From Gordionus sp. m RMFG-2023 (taxonomy: Eukaryota; Nematomorpha; Gordioida; Chordodea; Parachordodidae): 64,000 nucleotides of DNA. Under the pieces are notes generated by a model that saw only the letters and a program-made list of their open reading frames with translations, searched no databases and had not been told where the DNA came from. Of the stretch, positions 1 through 13,600 are shown piece by piece (position 1 is the first letter of the stretch; every line of letters begins with the position of its first letter). Location of the stretch: contig NC_088775.1 in assembly GCF_954871325.1 (NCBI RefSeq), forward strand, positions 10,765,561 through 10,829,560. The letters run 5' to 3'. Made by a program: the position numbers and the translations under genes.

Positions 1-212
1 CTTTTAATCCATAGCTGACGAAAGAAAATGAATAAGTTTTCTAAGCAAACAAAAGTATATAATTAAATATTTTTCCATTTAATTTTAAAATGTTTTCAAA
101 ACTTATAAAATTATATTTAAATATTTTAACATATATATTTTTAAAAAATTATACGATATAATTAATTTAAATCGTCTGCTTCTATAAAATTAACCATTTT
201 GAATAAATTGGG

Positions 213-1158
213 ATGCATAAAAATGTTATAAAATCAATTCCAATTATAATTAATCAACTTATTAATCAGGATATAACTGATACCTTCATTCAAATGGGTT
301 ACAAAGTCAAAAGTAATTTTCATACCTAATTATAATCGTTTACCATATTATGGATTAAAAGTTTCTTCGGTCACTGTCATAAATTCTTGCTTATTTCCAA
401 CTGCTAAACTGAATTTTTTAATATTTAATTTATCATCAACCATTAATAAAAAGGAGCCATTATGGGATTCAACATTTTTAACAAGGTTATTATTATAACA
501 ATATATAAATAAATAGTCTAATGAATTTTAAAGTTTAGAAAAATTGATAAAAATTCACAAAAATCCTATTTTAATATTGGTAAATCCCATATTCAGCGTT
601 CAAGATTATGCACTTGTCAACATAATAAATAAAAGGTATATTTTACATGGTAAGATCATTTAAATTTTTTTCACCTTTATATGTGTGTGTGTACCTGATA
701 AAGATTTGTAATGAATGATCTAAAAATTATCACGACACACTCCAATCTCGAATGCGTCAATCAAATTTCCTTTATAGTACAGGTAATTATTTTTAAAAAA
801 AAATCAAATTTAAATATAAAATTACAAAATATTTTGTACAAATTCTTTTAAGCTAAAACTAAGTGGTGAATGGAATAAAATGGAACAAATTATAAACCAA
901 ACGTTCAATGATTTGTTTTTCAGTGATGAACTAAAAATTGACGCGTTATGTATGCTTGGGCTAACAAAGCAAGGTGCTTTTTTAATATAAATAATTGATC
1001 AATAAATTTTCAATATTTTATTATAATTAGAATCCGAATTGGTATTTGATGGGCTGGGGTGTATTCAAAATATATCTAACGCATCGGTTGATGAATTAAA
1101 AGATTGTAGCCTTAAAAATGAGACGGCACATTCAATATATAATTTCTTTAATTCGTAA
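213..1158 (+). CDS. FAAP24: FAAP24, Fanconi anaemia core-complex associated protein (6 exons, 217 aa)
   Basis: Exons 213-312, 362-485, 534-635, 704-782, 853-973 and 1031-1158. All five introns (49, 48, 68, 70, 57 nt) are GT-AG and all joins are in phase. The product is 217 aa against about 215 in human. The N-terminal two thirds align with the XPF-nuclease-like fold of human FAAP24 (the strand ending MGYKVK matches human MQGKIK). The C-terminus is the (HhH)2 domain: CIQNISNASVDELKD at about residues 185-199 against human SIQQLSNASIGELEQ. FAAP24 partners FANCM and helps load the Fanconi core complex on DNA with stalled forks or crosslinks; it has no nuclease activity. The first ATG of the open frame is at 213 and fits the human start. 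A polyadenylation hexamer AATAAA lies at 1181. It converges on DDX10. CpG is not depleted. Alternative: another XPF-family partner such as ERCC1, which fits less well in length and sequence. Confidence 0.88.
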
Positions 1159-1189
1159 ATTATTCATTAATAATTGACACAATAAATTT

Positions 1190-1639
1190 GTTATATTTAT
1201 ATATTATTATTTATAAATGTTCCATTAATTTGCAAGCAAAACCTTCGACCTCCTTTAATGTGTCTTCAAATTTAGAAAATTTTGTCGAGGAAATATTTTT
1301 TGAATTCGCTTTATTTTTGACTATTAACCTTTGTGGGTATAATATAAATATAATAAAAATTTCCATTTAAAATTTAGTAAAACAAAAAAAATAGACTTTA
1401 TGCTAAATGTCAACATATATTTTACCAAAAAATACTTCTTGGCGAACATTTGCTTATTTTTTTGATAAAAAATTTCGGTGAAAACAATCTAAATAGATCA
1501 AGTGTTTCAGAAAATAATTAATTTTGACATTGAGACCGATCTAATGATGCAACTAAAACTTAGTAACGCTGAACAACTGTTAGTTATTAAAAAATTGCAA
1601 ATTTATTGGATTCGTATTTATAATAATTTTAGTCGATAA
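1190..1639 (+). CDS. possible small spliced gene of unknown family (3' exons)
   Basis: I do not recognise this. Three open blocks can be joined in phase: about 1219-1338 (after an AAG acceptor), 1397-1480 and 1500-1639, ending at TAA 1637-1639. They give a mostly helical, hydrophobic stretch of roughly 115 residues with pieces such as SSNLENFVEEIFFEFALFL and LMMQLKLSNAEQLLVIKKL. The first intron (1339-1396) is ordinary GT-AG. The second would be only 19 nt (1481-1499), so the third block may instead be chance. No good start codon is visible between the FAAP24 stop and 1219, so either a 5' exon is missed or this is not a gene. If real, its tail overlaps the 3' flank of DDX10. Confidence 0.3.
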
Positions 1640-1673
1640 CATATAGCATACGCCTCAAAAATAACATCTTAAT

Positions 1674-4600
1674 TTATAACCTTTTACGCTTTTTATTTCG
1701 TCGACCATCACGGTGAAGATCACGAGTATCTTCAACCCGTGCATTACTTTGTTTGTTGCCGTATATTATATCGGGGTCGGGCAATGCATGAACAATTTCC
1801 GCTAATTGAGGATCATCCTCCAATACTTCTTCATAATCGGCTTCTGATTCGTCGTCTTGCGTGTGATTAGTAGGTTGCGATCTCAACTTTTTGGCTTCCT
1901 TTTCTTTGCGTTTCTTATCCTTTTTAAAATAAGGAAACAAAAAGAATCAGAATTTAGAAAAAAATAACCCCCTTATATTTTACGGTTTAAAACGTTTAGA
2001 ATTACTAGTCCCTCGAGGAACCCTGTAAGTGGGCTATATGCAGGAATGTATTGCTAAAAATCCAACTCTAATAACCAATATATTCAAGATTATACCGTAA
2101 TTATAATAACGCGCACTAACCTTGTGTTGAGCCTTTATCTTTTCTCTATAAGCTTGCTTATCGATTTTATCTTGTTCTCGTAAACGAATCTTGGCTTTTT
2201 CAATGTCCAGTCCAGTACTGTAAAAAAAATATTTTATTCTATGACCATTAAAAGTGATTAAGTTTAATTTTCTTCTTTTTTGTCCAAGGCTTTTTTTAAC
2301 CCTCACTTTTCGTTAGCATTAATCCATTTTTGGATGCAGCATCTTAAGTTGTTTGCTTGAAAGTTCCATCAAAAATATATTAGAACTGAAGAAAAGTAAA
2401 AGTTAAAAGAAACAGTTTTCGACGTAAGGGTAAAAATATAAATAACTTTTCGATCGATCCATTTCCCAAAGATTCTTGAATTTTAAAAACAGTACTGTTA
2501 ACTATTTCGTTGCCGTCATCGTCATATGTTATTCGTTTATTGACTATCAAATTTTTTTTGAGGGCTAAACGAGCCAATTTTTTAGCTTCCGCGAAACGAC
2601 TTAAGCGGGGTTTATTGATCATCTTTTTGGTAGGAAAAGATTTTTCTTTTTCGAGATTTTTTTTACCTAAATTCGCCCAAGTACCCGTATCGGTTTCTTT
2701 TTTAAGAGTAAAAAATTGTCCTTCGTCTTCTTCTTCTTCTTCCTGTTCGGCAGATAAACCTTTAGCTAACTTATTCGTGATGATCGAAATATTTTCGTTA
2801 TTATAGACGAGATGGTCCACTTGGACTGCGTTATTGCTTGGACCGTATTTCTGTCCCCTACGATGATTATTCGCAACGTCATCGATAAATGGAGCTTCGC
2901 CTATGAATAATGAGGATTTCGCAGGGTTGGGATTATTTTTCTTGTTTTTTTGTAAAAATCGAATTCTTGGAGGAATTGCCATACCTAGCGAACTTTTTTT
3001 ACAAATTATTTTCATTAAATTAAAATATATCGTCAATTTGTTAGAGTGCTCTATTTGATATTTTCAATATGAGTAAATATATTGATAGATTTTACATCTC
3101 ATATAAAAATTTTAAAAACATTATTATTTTGCCTAATTTTTATTAATTTATATATTTTTTTGATCTTATTCTAAATAAACTTCTTGTTCCAATATGAATA
3201 TCTTATTTTTAAAAAATGCTCAAGTAGGGCATTCTAATACTCAACCGACGATATACTAACTCACGTTGAAATTAAGCAAAAGATTAAAATAGGTTCTTAG
3301 GGATCTACTTAACCATCCTTTACATTTAAATTTATAATTTATATTCCGAACATATAAAACTAATAATAATAATACAAAAAAATAATATATAAACGGGTTG
3401 TGTAAATGAAATATTGATATTTAAACTTAAAGTTGATATATAATGTATAATAGCTTACTGCGCATATTTATCTGTGTCGAGTTTGCTGATATCAAACAAT
3501 TTTTTATCCTTCATCAGAAACATCGCTCTGATATATGACAAGAAACACTATAAATAAAACATTAATACATATTATATGATAAATTGAATATAAGATACAT
3601 ATCTTTAGAAGGTCATAAGATCTTAATTTTATTAGGATAGACCGTGCCCCCCTCCATACGTGACGGACTCATCCCAGGACGCCAGATCTCGAATAAAATG
3701 CGTCCGAAGGCCATAGGATAAACTGCGTTCCAAAAACGCCAGATATCTAACTTTAATATTCATTAGCGCTATTTTCTTATTCTATAACTGTATTATTTTT
3801 AGTTAACAAGCTCAACCAAGATCATTAATTCTTGAAGATGTTTTACTTAAAATAATTAGGCAGTGAACACATCTAATTTGATTGACAGTTATTATTTATA
3901 AGAAATGGTCGCATACTATATTTATGCTATTTCTATCATATAATTCTCAAAAATTTATTGCCTGAAAGATATAAAAAATATATTAATATAATTATTTTTC
4001 AAAAGATATAAGGCATATTTTTTTTAAAATATTGGCCTTTTTAAAATTAAATTTGTTATAATAAATGGCGCTTTCCTTGGACAGGATGTGTCTCAAGGAC
4101 GTTATACCTAAGATAAGTCATAATTGCTATATCCTTAATGCGACGCGCTCAGTCCAGGAAGAAAATGCATCTGCCTTAAGTTAACGTGTGACCTTCTGGT
4201 TCATTTCATTTCAAATGTATCACGATTCTCTTGACTAGTGTTGTTAAACGGCTCGATTTGAGTCGATTTTTAAAAATGGCTAACTCAATATTTTAGCCAG
4301 AAAAATATTTTGCAAGCCTCTAGTTTTCGTTAATAGATGTTCAAAAAACCTTTGTGCCACGCCACCTATGATCAAAATCTTAAGCTTGCATAATATTTTT
4401 CCTAATAAAATATTGAGTATCCGTTTAACAATACTACTCCTGACTTCTTGGGATTTGGAGAGAATTTTGCATACAAACTAGGGTACACGTAACTAAATTA
4501 GTGTTGAAATATTAACATCCTAGATTTTATATTCTAAAAGATATCAAAGGTCAAATATAAAAAAAAATGACCTATTTAACGCTTATCGATTCTCATTCAA

Positions 4601-7600
4601 TTAAAGTTTAACTAAAAATTATAATTTTATATTTTCAAAATATTTTAATTTTTTTGAATGTGTCCGTCCATTTAATCCCATTCGAAGTTTTAAAATCATT
4701 GTATATAAATATGTTGAAAATTTTAGCTTGTTTTTTAACATTTTAAAAACAACTCCTAAATGAGTGTTTTAAGGGGGGGGGGGTTATTTCCCAGTTATAT
4801 AATCTATTAAATGGAAATAAATATAACTTTTTGAGCTTGCATTTTGAGGTTAATGTCTTTGGCGCATGCGGATTCCGCTTTACCCTGGATAGACAAGACT
4901 CTTTCTGGGTTAATATTGGTTTTTTTGATAGGAATCTTTTTATCGCTCAGATGGCTCAAAAACATTTTTTCTTCGTTGGGCATTAAAAAAATAAGTGATT
5001 TGCCATCCTTATAATATCTATGGTAAAAATTCTTATTAATTTAAAAAATATATAGTTTTTTTCCAAACCTAGCCGTCCTTCCAACTCTATGAATATATGT
5101 ATTCGCATCTTCGGGACAATCCATTTGCACGACCCAATGAACCTCGGGAAAATCTTAATAATATTTAATGATTATTTAAAGTTTATATATAAATAAAACG
5201 CTCAAAGGGTGGAACTGACTTTTAAAAAAATATATTCCTTTTTATTTTATATTAGAAGATAGCCTGTCAAAAATGACGGGGAATGAGAATTTTCTTCTTA
5301 CTTTTATGATAGTTGTTACCTCTTATTTGAAAATAATATCCAATTATTATTCTTTTAATCCCCCCCCCTTCAGGCCAGGTTTAATTCATTAAAACTAAGT
5401 GTAAATACTATGGTTTGGTAAAATTAAATTTAAAGCTTTTACTATATTACTGATCATTTATACCTAATATTTAATATTAAAAAAATTCCCAGGCAAAGTA
5501 CAAAGCCAAAATAATTTTGAAAAATTCTTCCAAGCCCAATGAATATAATAATTTTGGTAGTTGAGAACTGAAATAAAATATTTAAATAATCATAATGTTA
5601 AAATTACAATCAAAATCAGATTTTTATGGGCCTATGTTTTTTGATTGCAAAAATATTTTTTAGGCCAATGTATGACTCATAGTTAATAATAAAAAATTAT
5701 CAAGCATTCTAGCTCATATTTTTGAAAAATTTTCCCCAAGGCCAGCCTAATATAATTTATAAAAATATTTTTCAAACCCAGCCCAACCTATAAAAATTTT
5801 ATAAAAAAATTTTCCCAAGCCTGGCCAACCCATAGTAATTTTCAAAATTTTTTCCCAACCCGGGAGATAGGTAAATCTCTAAAAACCATATCTATTTTTT
5901 ATACCCCTTCAGACAAATGCCAACCCATTAAGACTGAGAATGAATACTATTTTTGAATAAAAATATATTTAAATTAGCTTTTACCTGAGGGCCATATAAG
6001 TATTCTGTGTTAAATATTACACCTATGCCTAATATTAAAAAAATTCATAAGCCAGGTCCTCGCATTTGGGAAAATTTTCTCAAAAAGACCATAATAATTT
6101 TGATAGTTGAGAACTGGAATAAAATATATAAAAAGTCACAATGCATTTAAAAATATAATCAGAATATGAAAGTTGCATGGGCCTTGGTTTTTGATCAGGC
6201 CTGGCCTCCAAAAGAAATTTTCAGGCCAATTTCTAACCCATATTTAAAATTAAAAAATTTTCAGGAATCTAAGACTATATTAATTTTAAAAAATGTTTCC
6301 CAAGCTACTTCCAAGCCCATATTAATTGTGAAAAATATTTCCCAAACCCAGGAATCAGAATAATTTATTTTTTCCTTAAATCCAGAAAAATAGGTGTGAT
6401 GTAGGGGTTTATAAAAATTAAATCTGTCTAATATGTATATATTTTTTTTGCCATTTATATTATTGGGAAAATTTTTCAAAATTAGGATCAAATGAAGGTG
6501 AAATATCTGATTTACCTATCATTCTACTGGTTAGCTCCTAGTATTTATATGAAAATCATAAATACATATTAAAGTACCATGCTAAAAATATGTTCATCCT
6601 AATTTAAATTTTAAACAAACCACCACCCTTCCAAATGATTTATTACTTAGTTACAAAATATAAATTTAAATTTAAGACATTGTTATTAAATTACAATATA
6701 AAAAATAAAAAGATATTCTAAGTTAACAAATAATAGGAGGTTAACTTTAATCATAGTCAAATTATATATAAGTAAAACAAAAAAGTTATACATTTAATCA
6801 AAAATGTTATAATAAGTTATGAAAAATACATTCTACAATTAAATTATGAAATTATGAAGAAATTTACAAAACTATGTAATGCATGTAGAAAGGCCAATTT
6901 CAGAAAAGATAAGAGAGATGCAAATATTTACTTATGCATAAAAATTACCTAACTAAGAGATATAAATTTGTATAAAATTCAATGTGGAATGGATCCTTCT
7001 TAAGGGTTCAAGCAATAATAAATTTTTAGATTATAAAATACAAATAAATAAAAATTTAATTTAAAAGACTTTTTAATTGTACACATAAATTAAAATTACT
7101 AAATATATACTTTATTAACATATTTTATATTTTGTCAGATTAAGAAAAATAAATATTTCACCAGATTAAGAAAAAAAAACATTTGCCAGGGTTCAAACCC
7201 AAGTCCAATAATCCATCTAGATTTGTAAGCGAAGTTCTTGCCCGATTGGGCCATAGGCACTTTTCAAAATTAACGATTTTTTGAATATATATTATAAAGT
7301 GCAGTTGTTAAAAGATCGACGATCCTAGATTCGATCGCAAATTTGTCAATTTTACGAGATTTATGATTCTGACTTAAATTGAGGATCGAGATAGAGATCA
7401 TTTTGTTTAAAATTCGATCCCGATCTTTTTAAAAATTAATTTTTTACTTAAAAAGCAATAAATAAAATAAAAATTTTGAAAATTAAATTAAAATATTATT
7501 TTAAAAAAAATTATCTATCTTCATATTTTATCAACTTCCATACCATTTATTTTATAGATATATTTATTCATTTCCTAAATTTTACGAGATTTAGAGCTCT

Positions 7601-10600
7601 TACAAGTTATTTAATATAAATTTATAATAATATATTAATATTTATTTTAATAGGTAAATGTAAATGTCCATTAGAGATTTAGAAGATTCTATTGCTTCTA
7701 CTATTGATGTAACAGCAGATATAAGTGAGAATGAGAATCTTTTACGATTTTTGAAATTACGTAAGTATTTTACTTTATGTGAAATGGATGAAAGCAACTC
7801 TTATAATATGATCAGCACCAAATGCCATCTCTGTAAGAAGATAATATCATCTTCCAAAATATCATCCTCGAAATTTAAGAGACATTTACAAGTAATTCTT
7901 TAAATTTTTTTTTATTTGATAATCTTAATGTCAACATGTTTAAATTTAATTTATTACATTCCTGAGTTGAGCAGGTCCTACAGAAATAGAATCTAGATAC
8001 AGATTCTTTATAAAAAAAATGAATTATTAGATACAGTATAATTAATAAAATATTTGATGAAGAGTTAATCTTGGTTTTGTTATTTATATATAATAATTAG
8101 GCATTTACTTTTTAATATTACTATTATATTAGTTTAATTTTCAAAAGAAGTATTTATAATGAATGGAAGTGTAATAACTAATAATTAAGCCTTTATAATG
8201 TATTTTGACTTTCTTTAATATAATTAAACATCCAAAAATAAATATCTATTCTATTATTTCTTTATTATAATATGTTAAGTCTAATCAATTAGTATTATAT
8301 TTTCAGTTTGATATTATTTCTTTATTATAATAAGTTAAATCTAATCAATTAGTATTATAGTTTCAGCTTGAGCTTGATTATATAATCCTCTTGACAACAT
8401 TTTTAGGGCTTTTTTTAATGATATATTTTGAATTGAAAGTATTTTTTGTATCATTTGACTCAATCCATAAGTTCTTAAATGCCAAAAAGTCTCATTATAT
8501 TCATAATAGGAAAATACTTTATCAATTTCAACATCCACCTTCGGGCATGCCTCCTCATATTATCCCTAAAGGTTGGTACTATAGTAATTCTTCTACGAAA
8601 TTTGAATCCTTTACGCGGATTGTGTAATGGAACTCGCTTAATAATAAAAGACATGCATAAATATTTTTTGGATGCTGAAATAATTACAGGCACAAACAAA
8701 GGTTACAGAGTTTTTATACCTCGCATAGATTTAGCGCCAAGCGAATCACAACTACCTTTCGTATTAAAACGTCGATAATTCCCAATTATCCCAGCTTTTG
8801 TAATTACTATTAATAAAAGTCAGGGTCAAACATTTGATCATGTAGGTTTATATCTACCAGAACCTGTGTTTTCTCATGGCCAACTATATGTTGCTTTAAG
8901 CAGATGTACTTCCAAAAAAAATACTAAAGTTATGATTGCTCCTACAAAAATGCAAGGATATTTACTCTCTAATAAAAAGATATTCACACAAAATATAGTA
9001 TACACCTCAATTATATAATAATCTATTATGGTGCCAATGAAATAAAGATTTATCCACTCCTAAGTAATAATTACAATATACAATTATAAAAATACTTTAA
9101 TTATATTTCTCTATTTGAAAAACAACCATATAGCTCATAATACGACCCCAAACTATACCAATTTCATAAAAGTATTTAATAAACAAAAATAATTATCACA
9201 ATACACCCCAAACTATGCCAACAATATTGGAATCTCTTGAAATGACATTAGCTACCCATTTTTATCATGCTTCCTTCATTCTTCATTAAAATTTCATAAA
9301 AGTAATTATTAAAATTTAGATCTTATAACTATTCTTTAAATTATATTTAGCTATTTGACAAACAAAAATAAATCTCACAATACACCCCAAACTATGCCAA
9401 CAATAATGGAATCTCTTGAAATGACATTAGCTACCCATTTTTATCATGCTTCCTTCATTCTTCATTAAAATTTCTCAAAATATTGTATACACCTCAAATA
9501 AATAATATCCCATTCACCATCGCTAAACCATCTTCATCACCAACAATAGTAAATTCTATTTTATAATTTCAATTTACACGTTTTATTTCAGGTTATTTAC
9601 GGCAAACTACGAGCAAGGAAATTACAACATCATCTTCAAAAACGACACCACATTGAGCAAAGAAAAGAAAACTTCTTCGCCATCGCTAAACCATCTTCAT
9701 CACCAACAACAGTAAATTAAATTCTATTTTATAATTTCAATTTACACGTTTTATTTCAGGTTATTTACGGCAAACTACGAGCCAAGGCAAAACATTAACA
9801 AATAAAAGTCAAGCTTACATCCCTCTCAATTTTGAAAATATTTTAAATCTTTTTTTTTTGGTAAAATTTTTGATATTATAAATTTTATTATATTATATTT
9901 TTATATGGCTACAAATGCATATGTGTTGTAACTTGTAACCCGATAATCATCAAGTCTTGAAGTATAAATATTTATTATATTTTCTTATAATTCATATCTT
10001 TGTCTCTTTTTTTCTATTTCTTCCTTCTTTTGTTCATTCTTTTTCTCATATCTTTGCTCCCCTAAAATCCATCTCCTACCTTCACGCGGTGGGGAGTGAA
10101 CAGCAATTCTGACTAACAGGAGCTCTAGTAAATAATGATAGTATTTAGGGTGCTAATAAGATATATTGTTTCATTAAAAAGAATATTCCCGTCATTTTTG
10201 ACGGGTTATCAACTAGTTATTTTATATTATCAGATATCTGCAAAATATATTAAAAATTTGCAAAGATCTGGCAAATTTAGTTAAATATTAATGGGCCTTT
10301 GAAGACATTAAAAATTTATTAGATTATTTGAATTTTAAGCTAATATTTTGATTAATATTCTTTGTAAATAAATTACAATGTTAATTTCTTTGTATATTAA
10401 GTATTAAGTTTACATTTAATCAATATTTATGATATGACCCAAATATAAATAAATACCAAACAGATGATGTGCCAGACTTGACTGTAAAATTTAAAAGGGT
10501 TAAGTTTTGCAGATACTTGATTTGATTTATATGAATAAAAAGAACACTTATTTAATAATAAATTAAATCATTTCATAATATAGATTTCCTTCACTGTGTG

Positions 10601-13600
10601 AAGACAGTAACATTTAGGCAGCCATGATTCACCCTAAATTTAAACTTAATTGGCCTTATATTAATCTGCCATAAAATATGATGGTAAAAGAAAGATTAGT
10701 TGCCCATTTGGAAAATATGCAGGAACAACCATACGCGGATACTCCAAATGAATATATGGATGACATTGATGCTTTTTTGGGGAAAAATACTGTACAAAAT
10801 GCTTGTTCCATTAAAAAAAATTTTTATTTAAATGATGATTCCATGAATATTTTTAATACTTATATTAATTTTAAAAAAATATTTATTGAATATACACAAC
10901 TTTGACATCAAGCGCTCCTGTGGAGCGCTTGTTTAGTAAAGCTAAACATGTTCTAAATGAAAGACGCCGATGTTTAAATGATGATAATTTAGAAAAAATT
11001 TATTATTAAAAGCTAATTTTAATTATAAATAAATATATTATATTCTAAATGAAAGACGCGGATGTTTAAATGATGATAATTTAGAAAAAAATTTATTATT
11101 AAAAGCTAATTTTAATTATAAATAAATATATTATAATTGTTATATTTATTATTCAATTACAATAAATTTCTACCATGTTTAATTTATTTTTATATTAGTC
11201 AATTTTGCATCGGTTATATTATATTATTATTCAATTACAATAAATTTATAACATATATTAGTTAATTTTGCATTGGTCAGAAATTTCCTTCAGAAATTTA
11301 AATAGAAAAAAAGATCGTGATCGCGATCTTTTTTTAAAAAAAGATCGATCCTGGATTTCGATCCTCTTTTTTTGAAAAGATCGTGATCGGGATTCGATCG
11401 TTTTAAAAAGATCGGCTAACAAGCCTGATAAAGCGTGATATGAAAAGTGGGACATGAGAGCGTAACGCTATTTTTGTGACAAGGCTTTTATATATATTAT
11501 AGATAGGAAGTCACACCAAAATAATGGAAATAAAGGATTATTCTAAATTATGTTTATAGAATTTTTATTAAATATTTAGAAAAAGCAGTACTGAAGGATT
11601 AATTTATCGAAAAAAATATATTTCCAAAAAAAGTGGATATAGAACACCAGTGAAGGAAGCTTCCATAGAAGCAAGGGAAGCATTGCTAATTTTTATAACG
11701 TTAAAAACATTAATATTATATTTACTATGTTAAAAAAATATACATGAGGAAAGCAAATTTAATATTGCTTATTTTTCTTAATAAATAAAGAGTAAACCAT
11801 ATAATATTGTGTAATTTACGTTTAAAAAATAAGCATTGGGGAAGCATATAGAAAAATGCTTATTTTTTAATAAATAAAAGAGAAAAAAATAATTTTTAAA
11901 TTTTGCAAAATAATTTAATAGATATTCCGCTAACGTTTAATGAATGAATTATAAGTTTAATGTAAAAAAAAAAATTTTTAATTTTAAATCTATTTTTGAT
12001 TTCGATTGAAAAATTAAAAAAAAATTTAGCAATAACTTTTATTTTTTTATGGTTTGACTAATAAATAAAAATAACATTTCCGATTGTTTCCCTAGTAGTA
12101 AACATGACGCTTCGTCACTGAAGAACACTATAATACTCAGTTGACGGAATGTACCCTATCACTAGTGATACCCGAAAAATCTTATTAAAAATCTAATATT
12201 TATACAGGTATTCTGTCTATTTTTAAACATAACCAATTCTTAGAGGTTTGATTTTATTTATATTTTACAATATAATTAACCATATATTCTTTACAAGCTG
12301 AGCTAGCAAAATGATATTTCACCAACAGCTGTGAGTGAATTTAGTAATCGATAGTCTCTTTTCCGTATTCCATTTGTGACTGGCCTAACTCAATTTAACC
12401 TTATAATAATAATAAGGTAACGATATCGCAAATTTTTTATATACATATATAAAACCTAATCCTCTAGCCGCGATATCCGTAGCTATAAGTAGGGCCGATG
12501 CCTTATTACTGAATTGCTCGTAAGAACTGACCCTTTTCATTTGATTCATCGTTCCGTACAACGCCAAAACGCTTATACCAGGTTTTAATCGACAGAAAAG
12601 GGTGTAGATATATTTGACCTATTTTTTAAAATAAAATAATATAGGAAACTTAAGATTACATTTCAAAACTAATCCCCCCCCCCTCCCCTATAAGTAGTAT
12701 TAATATTAGGCCTATTCAAAAAGAATAATAAAATTACTCACATTCGATTCTTATAATTACGAATAATAAATTATTCGCTTCGTTTAAAATGATATAATAT
12801 GAATAATTTATTATTCGATTCGTAATCCATTCGTTTTTGAATAGGTCTAATCTCGGCAATAAAATAATTTACCTGTTTACAACTGGTTAAAAATACCAAT
12901 ATTTTTTGTTTCAAATGTGTTTTGATGAAGGAGTAGAGGAGGGAAATTTTTTCGTGCAGCTCGCAAACTAAGTAAGTCTACAAAAATTTTTTTTTTAAAT
13001 ATTCGTGTATAAAATAATGAAATTGGTTAATCGTAAAAAAAATTATCCGGAAAAACAACTTATTACCCCTTCCCCCCTCCTTCCGTCAAATGATGAGACG
13101 CTAAAAATTTTAACTGATTTTTTTCCCCAAAAAACATAAAATTATAAATATCGGCAATTTGTAGTTATGATTTGAAAAAAGGTATTCACAAAAATATATA
13201 AGGTAAAGTGGCTGGGACTTTTATACCCCCTTAACCCAATGACTATCAACCCCTTTACCTTCCTATCAAATCAAAATTAGCAGAAAAAAGGGAGATCCAA
13301 ATCCAAATGTTAGCAAAAAAAAAAGAAAATCGAAATTAGCAACAAAAAAAAGAATAATCAAAGTCAAAATTATCCTATCTCCCCACTAAAGATGGATATC
13401 GGCTAAAATAACCAAATTTTTTTATTAGTTTAGAATACTAATTAACGTGAAAAAGGTTATGGCTAATTTGCGGTAAATTGTTAGGCCATGTCAACGTTCG
13501 AATTATTTTTGAAACTTAATTCTGCTTAACCGAGGCTGATTCAGCCTTTGAACAGCCATAACACCCTATTCTGGTTTGTTTTAAGTTTGTACATTAAATA

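Larger units (their letters stand above)
7302..11427 (+). mobile_element. hAT transposon G (4.1 kb) with a nested Helitron fragment
   Basis: The left end reads CAGTTGTTAAAAGATCG. The complement of the right end reads CAGGCTTGTTAGCCGATC. Flanks ATAAAGTG and ATAAAGCG match at 7 of 8 bases, as expected for a hAT insertion. Subterminal regions on both sides are packed with GATCG words. Inside are a BED-finger first exon (7664-7891) and the C-terminal dimerisation segment of a hAT transposase (about 10897-11010). The middle is occupied by a Helitron helicase relic and its repeats (about 8250-10128). The element lies in the sense opposite to DDX10, inside intron 9. Confidence 0.82.

Noticed and set aside
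2510-2806. Plus-strand open frame of 98 codons
   Set aside because: It is the antisense of DDX10 exon 13.
9183-9795. CRISPR array or satellite
   Set aside because: Only two copies each of two long repeats, next to a Helitron helicase.
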